From positions 2,046,001 through 2,110,000 of the forward strand of contig NZ_JAHSTY010000002.1 of the NCBI RefSeq assembly GCF_019145355.1: DNA of 64,000 bases, read 5' to 3'. The position numbers were made by a program, and so were the translations under genes. Positions 46,542-57,190 of this stretch are shown piece by piece. This DNA comes from Pseudomonas azadiae (GTDB lineage Bacteria; Pseudomonadota; Gammaproteobacteria; Pseudomonadales; Pseudomonadaceae). Numbering within the stretch: the first letter of the stretch is position 1; each line of letters opens with the position of its first letter. The notes under the pieces were generated by a model. It did not search any database. It was not told the origin of the DNA and worked only from the letters and a program-made list of their open reading frames with translations.

Positions 46542-46721
46542 TCAGAGCGAAGTTGACGGCAGCCGAACCACCGGTGCTCCCGGAATGCAGCACACCAGCG
46601 CGCCTTGGTTTTCGACGCACAGCACGTTGAGAAAGGAGAAGTAGAACGGCCGGGCGCGGGGCAGACCGCGTGGCGTGTGGGCAGGGCGTAAAACGCGCAG
46701 TACAGCGTTGAAGATTTTCAT
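46542..46721 (-). CDS. Short ORF in the leader of the inositol transporter operon (59 aa)
   Basis: ATG at 46721 to TGA at 46542 reads MKIFNAVLRVLRPAHTPRG through RPFYFSFLNVLCVENQGALV to a Cys-Cys pair and SLPST-like tail. It is Arg-rich at the start and hydrophobic in the middle. It lies between the candidate IolR site and the binding-protein gene, so it would be cotranscribed. No known family; it could be a leader peptide or a real small protein. AGGT is the only weak ribosome-binding site. Confidence 0.4.
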   Translation of the reverse strand: MKIFNAVLRVLRPAHTPRGLPRARPFYFSFLNVLCVENQGALVCCIPGAPVVRLPSTSL

Positions 46722-46812
46722 CTGACGGTACCTGGTTGTTTTTGATCTTGTTTTTGTTGAGTCGCCCGAATCGCGTCCGAACGTACTTTCTGCAACCTGG
46801 AAAAGACTTTAT

Positions 46813-46828
46813 TGGAAAAAAATTTCCA
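46813..46828. promoter_or_regulatory. Candidate IolR operator upstream of the inositol transporter
   Basis: TGGAAAAAAATTTCCA is a TGGAA-N6-TTCCA dyad, the same as the one at 55885-55900. It lies about 92 bases before the short ORF and 330 before the binding-protein start. From memory, GGAA-N6-TTCC is the reported recognition motif of the RpiR-type IolR of Sinorhizobium meliloti. Confidence 0.65.
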
Positions 46829-46872
46829 TATCAACATCTTTTAGAATTTTGTTCTATTTTTGTGGAAATCTC

Positions 46873-47901
46873 CTACAGCGCCGCCATCTCGATGACCTGC
46901 CGGCGCTCCGCGCTGAGGCGCGCGGCGTCCAATACACGGGTGGTTTGCAGCGCGTCATAGGCGTCCACCGGTAACGGTCCCTGCCCTTGCACAGCCGCTT
47001 GCAACTGGCGATAGAACTGCGTCCAGCAACCTTTCTCCGACGGTACCCGTTCGCGCTCCGGGCCTTGTTCGAACCAGCCCCAGCGCCGATGTTCCTCGGC
47101 GCCCCAGTGCTCGCCTTCGGTTTTCGGTGATTTGCCCGCCATCAGCGCTTCTTCCTGACCATCCAGGCCGTCGACGGTGTAACAGCCCAGGCTGCCGCTC
47201 ACACGAAAGCGCGGCGCCTGGCAGTTTTGCAGGGCGTTGCCCCACAGGTGGGAAATCACCCCGTTGGCGTGGGTCAGGGAGACGAAAAAACCGTGGTCGA
47301 CGCTGGGGTGTTCAGCGGTGTAATGCAATTGCGCAAACACCCGCTCCACCGGGCCGAACAGTTGCAGTGCCTGGTCCACCAAGTGGCTGCCCAGGTCGCG
47401 CAGCCAGCCGCCGCCGCTGGCATTGCCCACCACTTGTGGGCTGTAGCGCTCCACGCGGGATTCGAAACGGCTGACCTGGCCGAGGGCGCCGGCGTCGATG
47501 AGTTTGCGCAGGGTCAGGTAATCCGAGTCCCAGCGTCGGTTCTGGTAGACGCTCAGCAACACTTCATGGCGCTCGGCGGCGGTGATCAGCGCCTGGGCCT
47601 GTTCGGCGTTGGCGGCGAAGGGTTTGTCGCTCACCACCGCCACGCCGTGTTCAATAGCCTCCAGCACCAGCGCCGGGCGGCCTTTGAGGGTGGTGGAAAT
47701 GACCAGCGCATCGACGCCCGCTTCAACGATCTGACCGATGGAGTCGAAGGCGTTCACGCCGGCGTGATCGGTGTGCAGTTGCTGGCGGCGTTCGGGTGAA
47801 CGGGTCACCACGCCGACAAAGGTGGCGCCTGGCAAGGTTGCTATTAATGGGGCGTGAAAGAAACGCCCGCCGTGGCCGTAGCCAACTAGTCCGATTCGCA
47901 T
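46873..47901 (-). CDS. Gfo/Idh/MocA family dehydrogenase in the inositol cluster
   Basis: The 342-residue protein has the Rossmann motif GLVGYGHGGRFFHAPL and SDKPFAANAEQ, with the catalytic-site lysine of the family. The RxFxSRVERY...GGGWLRDLGSHLVDQAL pattern is that of the YdgJ/IolW-type dehydrogenases, several of which act on scyllo-inositol. It is the last gene of the iolCEBIDG transcript, which makes an inositol stereoisomer a likely substrate. It is distinct from iolG next door. Confidence 0.86.
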   Translation of the reverse strand: MRIGLVGYGHGGRFFHAPLIATLPGATFVGVVTRSPERRQQLHTDHAGVNAFDSIGQIVEAGVDALVISTTLKGRPALVLEAIEHGVAVVSDKPFAANAEQAQALITAAERHEVLLSVYQNRRWDSDYLTLRKLIDAGALGQVSRFESRVERYSPQVVGNASGGGWLRDLGSHLVDQALQLFGPVERVFAQLHYTAEHPSVDHGFFVSLTHANGVISHLWGNALQNCQAPRFRVSGSLGCYTVDGLDGQEEALMAGKSPKTEGEHWGAEEHRRWGWFEQGPERERVPSEKGCWTQFYRQLQAAVQGQGPLPVDAYDALQTTRVLDAARLSAERRQVIEMAAL

Positions 47902-47938
47902 AATTCACTCCTTGTATGAAGTGCAAACCCAATCAAAA

Positions 47939-48027
47939 TGTGGGAGCGGGCTTGCTCGCGAATGCGCAGTGTCAGTCACTGAATTTGCAGCTGACCCACC
48001 GCATTCGCGAGCAAGCCCGCTCCCACA
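47939..48027. repeat. REP/REPIN palindrome
   Basis: Arms TGTGGGAGCGGGCTTGCTCG and complement, the GCGGGC arm variant of the outer arms at 1042. It lies in the operon between iolG and the second dehydrogenase, where it could alter mRNA stability of the distal gene. Confidence 0.92.
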
Positions 48028-48052
48028 TTTTTAACCGAGTCTCTTCAGTGGG

Positions 48053-51030
<2,978 letters not shown>

Positions 51031-51078
51031 CACTTGCACCTTGTGTGAATGCAATTTGATTGATCAACACCGATCCAA

Positions 51079-51182
51079 TGTGGGAGCTGGCTTGCCTGCG
51101 ATAGCGGTGTGTCAGGCAACGAATCTGTATTTGATAAATCGCTATCGCAGCGATGCGGCGGCCCGACAAGCCAGCTCCCACA
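51079..51182. repeat. REP palindrome with interrupted right arm
   Basis: The left arm is the usual TGTGGGAGCTGGCTTGCCTG. The right arm reads GCTATCGCAG, then about 16 extra bases (CGATGCGGCGGCCCGA), then CAAGCCAGCTCCCACA. The extra bases are absent from the other copies here. Confidence 0.88.
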
Positions 51183-51187
51183 GTGGG

Positions 51188-52015
51188 TCAGCGTTGAACC
51201 AGAGAGTTGTTCAAATGGGCCATGCTCGCACCCAACGCCTGCTGGATATCCGCCAACCCATGCACACTCTCGGCAAACGGCTCGAACGACAGGTAACCGC
51301 TGTAGCCGCTGCCGAGCAAGGTGTCGATCTGCGCCGCATTGCCGAGAATATCGCCCTCGCCCACCAGCACGCGGTGGCCGTCGCGAATCGCATTGAGCGG
51401 CGCGTCGGTGTCTTCCACGCCGGAGATATGCACCAGCCCGGTCAGTTCCGGGAAGAACTCCTGTTCGCCGGCCAGGTGATGATGGAAAGTGTCATGCACC
51501 AGGCGAAACACATCCAGGCCGCCGATGGACTTGATCGCGTCCACCGCCACGCGCTTGCGCCGCATCGCACACTCTTCAAAGCCCAGGGGTTCGATGAAAC
51601 CCATAATTGCGTACTCGCGCAGGATCGGCGCCAGCTCGCTCAGGGCGGTGCGCAGGCCGGTCGCGCGCTGGGCTTCGTTGCGCGTGTCGCCGGGCTCATT
51701 GAACGGGCACATCACCAGGCCCTGGGCGCCACATTCGCGGGCGTAGCTCGCCAGTGCGATCGCCTGGGCACGGCGTTCATCGTTCCACACATCAAAGGGG
51801 TACAGCGCGTTGATTGACAGCACCGTAATGCCCTGCGCGGCACACAGCTCGCGCACGCGGCCGGCCGGGGTGCCGAATTCGATTTGTCGGTCCGCCAGGT
51901 CATTGCGGATCTCGATGGCATCGCACTTGAGCGTGGCGGCCAACTGGATGAAATCCGGCAGGGACAGGTGCGGCGCGACCATGCGGTTCAGGGCAAAGCG
52001 TAAAGGCGACTTCAT
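51188..52015 (-). CDS. iolI: TIM-barrel 2-keto-myo-inositol isomerase
   Basis: The ATG at 52015 (MKSPLRFALNRMVAPHLS), preceded by GGAGAA, gives 275 residues; the frame upstream is open only as an antisense-like read through iolB. It is an AP-endonuclease-2-type barrel with CDAIEIRND, VLSINALYPF, FIEPLGF and LVHDTFHHHLAG, ending LVHISGVEDT and YLSFEPF. This arrangement matches IolI, which interconverts 2-keto- and 1-keto-myo-inositol. IolH or an IolE paralogue is the alternative. Confidence 0.8.
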   Translation of the reverse strand: MKSPLRFALNRMVAPHLSLPDFIQLAATLKCDAIEIRNDLADRQIEFGTPAGRVRELCAAQGITVLSINALYPFDVWNDERRAQAIALASYARECGAQGLVMCPFNEPGDTRNEAQRATGLRTALSELAPILREYAIMGFIEPLGFEECAMRRKRVAVDAIKSIGGLDVFRLVHDTFHHHLAGEQEFFPELTGLVHISGVEDTDAPLNAIRDGHRVLVGEGDILGNAAQIDTLLGSGYSGYLSFEPFAESVHGLADIQQALGASMAHLNNSLVQR

Positions 52016-52038
52016 TGTTGTTCTCCGTCCGAAACCGC

Positions 52039-52827
52039 TTAGAGGTCCAGCAGCCAGCTGTGCTGCGGGTCGTTGTGGAAATGCCAGGCGCGCTTGGGGC
52101 CGGCCATCACGTTCAGGTAATAGGACTCGTAGCCATACGGCACACTGACTGGGTGATACCCTTTGGGCACCACCACCAGGTCGCTGTTTTCCACGGCCAT
52201 GGCCTGGTCGATGCTGCGGTCGTCGGTGTAGACACGCTGAAACACGAAGCCCTGAGGCGGGTTGACCTGGTGGTAGTAGGTTTCTTCCAGGAAGCTCTGG
52301 TGCGGCAGGTCGTCGGTGTCGTGCTTGTGCGGCGGGTAGCTCGACGAATGCCCGGACGGTGTGCGTACCTCCACCACCAGCAGCGAATGCGCCGGCTCGC
52401 TGTCGGGCAGGATGTCGCACACGTAGCGGGTATTGGCGCCTTTGCCGCGCACGCTGCGCTTGCAGTTTTCCGGGCGGATCAGGCGCGGCGCGTAGCCTTG
52501 CGTGCCGGGTGCCGCGCAGACGGCGATCTGCACGTCGCTCAAGGCGCTGACCTGGGCGTCGGTGCCCGGCGGCAGGTACGCGGCGAACGGCGATTTGTCT
52601 TCGAAGACCGATTGGCGGTCCCCCAGGTTCTGCCAGTTGAACCCTTCGCCCTCGATGTTCACCCGACCGCTGAGCAGTACCAGGCACAGCTCTTTGTCGC
52701 CGGCGCTGACCGGCAGGGTTTCGCCCAGGCTCAGGCGGTAGGCGCGAAAACCCACGTACTCCAGGCGGCCTTCTTCCAGGGCGACCAGGGTTTTGCCGCT
52801 TTTGCTGCCTTTGACCAACAAGCTCAT
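52039..52827 (-). CDS. iolB: 5-deoxy-glucuronate isomerase
   Basis: The 262-residue bicupin protein has the metal-binding PPHKHDTD segment followed by EETYYHQVNPPQGF and the late WHFHNDP. It isomerises 5-deoxy-glucuronate to 5-dehydro-2-deoxygluconate (DKG). Its first 4 bases overlap the iolE stop (ATGA), showing translational coupling. Length fits the family. Confidence 0.94.
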   Translation of the reverse strand: MSLLVKGSKSGKTLVALEEGRLEYVGFRAYRLSLGETLPVSAGDKELCLVLLSGRVNIEGEGFNWQNLGDRQSVFEDKSPFAAYLPPGTDAQVSALSDVQIAVCAAPGTQGYAPRLIRPENCKRSVRGKGANTRYVCDILPDSEPAHSLLVVEVRTPSGHSSSYPPHKHDTDDLPHQSFLEETYYHQVNPPQGFVFQRVYTDDRSIDQAMAVENSDLVVVPKGYHPVSVPYGYESYYLNVMAGPKRAWHFHNDPQHSWLLDL

Positions 52828-53717
52828 TTTCCGGTCCTCTCATTCAAAAGAGCACGTAACGTGTCATAGCCTTTTTTCGCATAGATATAGCTGGGCGCCA
52901 CCGCCGGGTCCTGCTCGGCTTCCACCACCAGCCAGCCTTCATACTTCGCGGTCAGCAGCACATCGAGCAATGGTGCGAAGTCGATATCGCCATCGCCCGG
53001 CACGGTAAAGGTGCCGTTGACGATGCAGTCGGGGAAGCTCCACATCTGGTTGCGCGCCAGTTGCACCACTGCTTTGCGCACGTCCTTGAAATGCACATGG
53101 CAGACGCGGTCGATGTGTTTGCGCAGCACTTCCAGAGGTTCGCCGCCACCCATGTAGCAGTGGCCCGAATCGAACAGCAGGCCGACTTCGGGGCCGGTGC
53201 GTTTCATCAACTGGTCGATGTCTTCCGGGGATTCGACATAGGCGCCCATGTGGTGGTGGTAGGCCAGGCGCACGCCTTGGGACAAGGTAAAGCGCGCCAG
53301 CTCAGTGAGTTTGTCCGCGTAGTCCTGCCAGGCCTGCTCGCTGTGAAAGCGCGGACGTTCGATCAGACGGACGCGTGATCCCTGGATCGAATCGGCGACT
53401 TCGCCATAGACCAGTACCGTGGCGCCGTTCTGTTTCAATAACTCGACATGGTCGGCGATGGCCTCGATTTCTTCCGCTACCGAGCGCCGGGCCAGGCGGC
53501 TGGAATACCAGCCGGAGACCAGGGCCAGGTCGTAGGGGCGCAACACATCGCCGACGCCCTTGGCGTCTTTGGGGAATTTACCGTTGAGTTCGAAACCTTC
53601 GTAGCCGATTTCCTTGCCCTCGCTCAAGGCGGTGCTCAGGGGCGTCTCGCCGCCCAGGGCCGGGAGGTCATCGTTGCTCCAGGAGATCGGGTTGATGCCA
53701 ATTCGGATTGCGGGCAT
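52824..53717 (-). CDS. iolE: Inosose dehydratase
   Basis: The 297-residue TIM-barrel protein starts MPAIRIGINPISWSNDDLP, the typical IolE opening. Metal ligands are suggested by YHHHMGAYVESP, GLLFDSGHCYMGG and HVHFKDV. It dehydrates 2-keto-myo-inositol to the trihydroxycyclohexane dione using Mn or Co. It is the second gene after iolC and overlaps iolB by 4 bases. Confidence 0.94.
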   Translation of the reverse strand: MPAIRIGINPISWSNDDLPALGGETPLSTALSEGKEIGYEGFELNGKFPKDAKGVGDVLRPYDLALVSGWYSSRLARRSVAEEIEAIADHVELLKQNGATVLVYGEVADSIQGSRVRLIERPRFHSEQAWQDYADKLTELARFTLSQGVRLAYHHHMGAYVESPEDIDQLMKRTGPEVGLLFDSGHCYMGGGEPLEVLRKHIDRVCHVHFKDVRKAVVQLARNQMWSFPDCIVNGTFTVPGDGDIDFAPLLDVLLTAKYEGWLVVEAEQDPAVAPSYIYAKKGYDTLRALLNERTGK

Positions 53718-53765
53718 GGCTGCACCTTTTATTGTTTTAGCCTGAGATCACTGGGATCTGCTTTA

Positions 53766-53793
53766 TGTGGGAGCTGGCTTGCCTGCTCCCACA
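53766..53793. repeat. Truncated REP remnant
   Basis: A full left arm, TGTGGGAGCTGGCTTGCCTG, runs directly into CTCCCACA, the end of a right arm. The loop and most of the right arm are missing, as if the palindrome collapsed by slipped deletion. It lies between iolC and iolE. Confidence 0.8.
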
Positions 53794-53823
53794 TTGGATT
53801 GCATTTCAAATTTGAAGCTGTGA

Positions 53824-55761
53824 TTAGGCCCGGGCGCTGCGCCAGGCATGAATCAGCTGTTCGAAGGTCGCCTGGACGCGCTGGATCAGGGTCTCATCAT
53901 CAATCTCCCCCGCCATCCACGCGCGGCTCGGCTCCTGGAAGATCGTGCGGCCCACGGCAAAGCCCCGGCAGGTTGTGCTCAGGCGTGCCTGCCGGAAGCC
54001 CTCGGCGAGGCACTCGGCCGAGGCATTCAGGCCCAGCAGCACCACGCCCCGGCAGTACGGGTCACGCTCATGGATCAGCTCGTCCAGGCGCTTCCAGTCC
54101 TCGGCCGACTGCGCCTCGATCTTCCACCACGCCGGGTAGATGCCCAGGTTGTACAGGCGCTTGAGGCTGCGGTAGAGCACGTCCGGGTAAGTGGACGGAT
54201 GATCCTTGGGCGGGATGACTTCCAGCAGCAATTCATGGCCGCTGACGATCGAGGCCTCGTACACCGCCTTGAGTTGCGCTTCCTGCTCCAGGCGCAGCAA
54301 CGGTTCGTCGTCCGGGTGGAATTGCACCAGGCACTTGATGATGTGTTCCTGAGGCCAGGCAATCAGGTTGCTGCCAATCGAGCGGCCATGTTCGAACGCC
54401 AGCGGCCGCGAATTCTGCACTTCCACCGGGCGCCCGATCCACCAGCCACGGCCGCTGGCGGCGTTGAGCGCGTCCTGGCCGAAGCGCTGGTCGGCCAGCA
54501 GGCCCACATCGGCGTCAACGCCCTGCTCGCTCAATTTGCGCTCGACACGTTCGATGGCCTGGATAAACAGTTGTTTGGCGTCACTGATGCGTGCCGGGTC
54601 CTGACCGCCTTTTTGCGCCAGGTCCACCAACTGCCAGCGATGGTCGAAGGCAAACACGAACAGTTGCTTCCAGGCCTTGCGCGGCACCGTGACACGGTGC
54701 AGGCGTTGCAGCGTGGTGTCCTGATCAGGCCGCGTGATCGGCACCGGGCTGTTGAACAGGTACTCCAGCTCTGCGGGTGTCGGCATGGCCGGGGCACAGG
54801 CGTGGCGCGAAACGACCAGGCCGCCGCAGGCGTTGGCCAACTGGCTGCAACGCTCATCGCTGGCATCATTGATCCAGCCGCTGAGGAAGCCCGACATGAA
54901 CGCATCGCCGGCGCCCAGTACATTGAGCACTTCAACGCGCACACCGGGATAAATGGCACCGTCTTCAAGCCGCGCGGGGATAGCGCCGTGGATCACCGTG
55001 CACCCCTGCGGGCCGAGCTTGACCACCAGGGTCGCCGGGGTCAGTTCGCGCACTTTACGCAGGGCGCTGAGCAAGTCTTCACTGCCCCCGGCGATCAGGA
55101 ATTCTTCTTCGGTACCGACGATCAGGTCGAAACGCGGCAGGATTTTCTGCACATGCTGGCTCACATTCTGGTCGGCGACAAAACGGGTTTCGCCATCTGC
55201 CTTGCCCGCCAGGCCCCACAGCACCGGGCGGTAGTCGATGTCCAGCACGCGCTTGACGTTGTGCCGCGCGGCGTAATCCAGGGCCTGAATGCTGGCCTTG
55301 TAGACGGCGTCGGTGGAGAAATGCGTGCCGGTGATCAGCAGCGCCTTGCTCGAAGCAATAAAGTCTTCATGGATGTCTTCGGCGCGCAGGGCCATGTCGG
55401 CGCAGTTTTCGCGGTAGAACACCAGGGGGAAGGTTTCGCGGTCCTTGAGGCCCAGCAGCACCAGGGCGGTGAGGCGCTCCGGGTCGACCTTGATACCGCT
55501 GACGTCGCAGCCTTCACGGGCCAGGGATTCCACCAGAAAGCGGCCCATATGGTCGTCGCCGACCCGGCTCAACATGGCCGACTTGAGCCCGAGCCTTGCG
55601 GTGCCGAAGGCGATATTGGCGGAGGAACCGCCAAGGTACTTGGCGAAGCTTGCAACGTCCTCAAGCCGCGCGCCCACTTGCTGTGCGTAAAGGTCGACGC
55701 CCAGGCGCCCGAGGCAAATCAGATCCAATTGACGCCCACTGGCAAAACGAGTCTGGCCCAT
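53824..55761 (-). CDS. iolC: Bifunctional 5-dehydro-2-deoxygluconokinase / DKGP aldolase
   Basis: The ATG at 55761 (MGQTRFASGRQLDLICLG) gives 645 residues; the upstream frame lacks a ribosome-binding site. Residues 1-330 form a PfkB kinase, with YLGGSSANIAFG and the active-site GAGDAFMSGFLSG near 285. The C-terminal 300 residues are a DUF2090 aldolase-like domain (FAFDHRWQLVDL; YPAWWKIEAQ). The kinase makes DKG-6-phosphate; the fused domain is predicted to split it to dihydroxyacetone phosphate and malonate semialdehyde, replacing iolJ. First gene of the iol operon. Confidence 0.93.
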   Translation of the reverse strand: MGQTRFASGRQLDLICLGRLGVDLYAQQVGARLEDVASFAKYLGGSSANIAFGTARLGLKSAMLSRVGDDHMGRFLVESLAREGCDVSGIKVDPERLTALVLLGLKDRETFPLVFYRENCADMALRAEDIHEDFIASSKALLITGTHFSTDAVYKASIQALDYAARHNVKRVLDIDYRPVLWGLAGKADGETRFVADQNVSQHVQKILPRFDLIVGTEEEFLIAGGSEDLLSALRKVRELTPATLVVKLGPQGCTVIHGAIPARLEDGAIYPGVRVEVLNVLGAGDAFMSGFLSGWINDASDERCSQLANACGGLVVSRHACAPAMPTPAELEYLFNSPVPITRPDQDTTLQRLHRVTVPRKAWKQLFVFAFDHRWQLVDLAQKGGQDPARISDAKQLFIQAIERVERKLSEQGVDADVGLLADQRFGQDALNAASGRGWWIGRPVEVQNSRPLAFEHGRSIGSNLIAWPQEHIIKCLVQFHPDDEPLLRLEQEAQLKAVYEASIVSGHELLLEVIPPKDHPSTYPDVLYRSLKRLYNLGIYPAWWKIEAQSAEDWKRLDELIHERDPYCRGVVLLGLNASAECLAEGFRQARLSTTCRGFAVGRTIFQEPSRAWMAGEIDDETLIQRVQATFEQLIHAWRSARA

Positions 55762-55884
55762 GCTGGCTCCTGTTATTTTTATCAGCCTGCGTTGTGCCGC
55801 CGAGGCGACGGCAAACGCTCTTGGTGCAAGCAGACTAGAACGTCCGGCGACGCCAATCAATATTTATTCCAGATATTTTTTCTT

Positions 55885-55900
55885 TGGAATATTTTTTCCA
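55885..55900. promoter_or_regulatory. Candidate IolR operator between iolC and the regulator
   Basis: TGGAATATTTTTTCCA is a TGGAA-N6-TTCCA dyad, identical in its arms to 46813-46828. It sits in the 284-base divergent spacer (55762-56045), which is AT-rich and must hold both promoters. A TTCCA half-site at 55867 precedes it. Confidence 0.68.
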
Positions 55901-56045
55901 TTAAGCGTGTACAGGATCATTCCAGCGGCACTGCATCGTTTCAGCAGGCCACGGCGCCCGTGATGCCAAGGTATTTTTTTGCGCCTACCCTGTAGACTTG
56001 CGCCACCCATCAGCGCATCAGAAGAAACTGTCAGAAGGATTGCCC

Positions 56046-56954
56046 ATGTCCCGCACCGATCACGAGACCGCCCTGGAAGAACCTGTCGCCAGCCCTCCGA
56101 TCAATGCCGAACGTCTGTTGCAGCTGATTACCGACGAATACGAGAGCCTGCCGCGCCAGCTCAAGCGCATCGCCAGCTATATGAGCCAACAGAGCGACCG
56201 GATCATGGTCGACCGCATCAGCGACATCGCCCGCGAGTGCGAGGTACACCCATCGGCCATCGTGCGGTTTTCCCAGCGTTTCGGGTTCAGTGGGTTCAGT
56301 GAGATGCAGGCGCTGTTTCGCGAGGCCTATACCCACAAGACCACGCCGGTGCAGAACTACCAGCAGCGCATCCGCAGCATGATCGCCAACAAGTCGCAAA
56401 AGGCCAGCGGCGGCGACCTGGCGCGCGAGTGCGTCAATGCAACATTGTCGGGTATCGAAAGGTTGGGGCTGGAATTGGATGACGTGGCCTTCGACAAGGC
56501 CGTGGACTTGGTGGTGAATGCCGACAATATCTATGTGGTCGGCGTACGCCGCTCCTTTGCGGTGGCGGACTACCTGGTCTACAACCTGCAGCACACCAAT
56601 AAGCGCATCCACCTGATCTCGGGCCTGGGCGGCAGCTACCGCGAGCAGATGCGCAGCGTGCGCGCCAATGACCTGGTGATTGCGATCAGCTTTACGCCGT
56701 ACGGCAAAGAGACCCAGCACTGCCTGCGGATTGCCCAGCATCATCAGGCCAAGACGTTGATCATCACCGACAGTAACCTGTCGCCTCTGGCGAAGCGGGC
56801 GAACGCGGTGTTGTTGGTCAATGAGGGGTCATCGTTTGCCTTCCGCTCGCTGAGCGCCACGCTGTGCCTGTGCCAGGCGTTGTTTATCGCGGTGGCGTAT
56901 CGGTTGGAGTTGAAGGTGGATGAGATTCATGAGCAGGTTGGTTTTGACGACTGA
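56046..56954 (+). CDS. iolR: RpiR/MurR family regulator of inositol catabolism
   Basis: The ATG at 56046 has AAGGA 7 bases upstream and gives 302 residues. The N-terminal HTH_6 domain (ISDIARECEVHPSAIVRFSQRFGFSGFSEM) is followed by a SIS sugar-phosphate-binding domain (VGVRRSFAVADYLVYNL; VIAISFTPYGKET). It is divergent from iolC. RpiR-type IolR proteins repress iol genes until an inositol-derived phosphate binds the SIS domain, and the dyad between the genes is the likely site. Confidence 0.86.
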   Translation: MSRTDHETALEEPVASPPINAERLLQLITDEYESLPRQLKRIASYMSQQSDRIMVDRISDIARECEVHPSAIVRFSQRFGFSGFSEMQALFREAYTHKTTPVQNYQQRIRSMIANKSQKASGGDLARECVNATLSGIERLGLELDDVAFDKAVDLVVNADNIYVVGVRRSFAVADYLVYNLQHTNKRIHLISGLGGSYREQMRSVRANDLVIAISFTPYGKETQHCLRIAQHHQAKTLIITDSNLSPLAKRANAVLLVNEGSSFAFRSLSATLCLCQALFIAVAYRLELKVDEIHEQVGFDD

Positions 56955-56996
56955 CAAAATCTGCCCAGTATCTGGCTGGCATTACACAAAACCAAA

Positions 56997-57079
56997 TGTG
57001 GGCTTGCCCGCGAAGGCGGTGTATCAGCCGGTACATCCGTGACTGACACTCCGCTTTCGCGAGCAAGCCCGCTCCCACA
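56997..57079. repeat. REP palindrome with shortened left arm
   Basis: The right arm CGAGCAAGCCCGCTCCCACA is complete, but the left arm reads TGTGGGCTTGCCCGCG, missing the AGCGGG block. It separates the convergent regulator and membrane-protein genes. Confidence 0.85.
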
Positions 57080-57103
57080 GGGATGGAGCAGGCGTTGCTC
57101 AAA

Positions 57104-57175
57104 TCACATGAAGATCGCGATCAGAATGATGATCGGAATCGGAATGCCGAGGAACCACAGAAGTAATGAACGCAT
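57104..57175 (-). CDS. Very short membrane protein (23 aa)
   Basis: ATG at 57175 to TGA at 57104, preceded by AAAGGAGA at ideal spacing. The product starts MRSLLLWFLGIPIPIIILIA and ends IFM, a single hydrophobic helix with a Gly-Ile-Pro-Ile-Pro kink. It is cotranscribed with the 300-aa membrane protein 15 bases upstream. I recall similar 20-25-residue proteins in other gamma-proteobacteria, but cannot verify this. Confidence 0.7.
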   Translation of the reverse strand: MRSLLLWFLGIPIPIIILIAIFM

Positions 57176-57190
57176 GATGTTCTCCTTTTA

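Noticed and set aside
52016..52843. N-terminal extension giving a 551-residue protein ending with the IolI barrel
   Set aside because: The extension is a wrong-frame reading through iolB. The Met at 52015 with GGAGAA is the true start and iolB overlaps iolE as expected.
53848..55995. 715-codon open frame on the plus strand
   Set aside because: Complement of iolC; no ribosome-binding site and low-complexity product.
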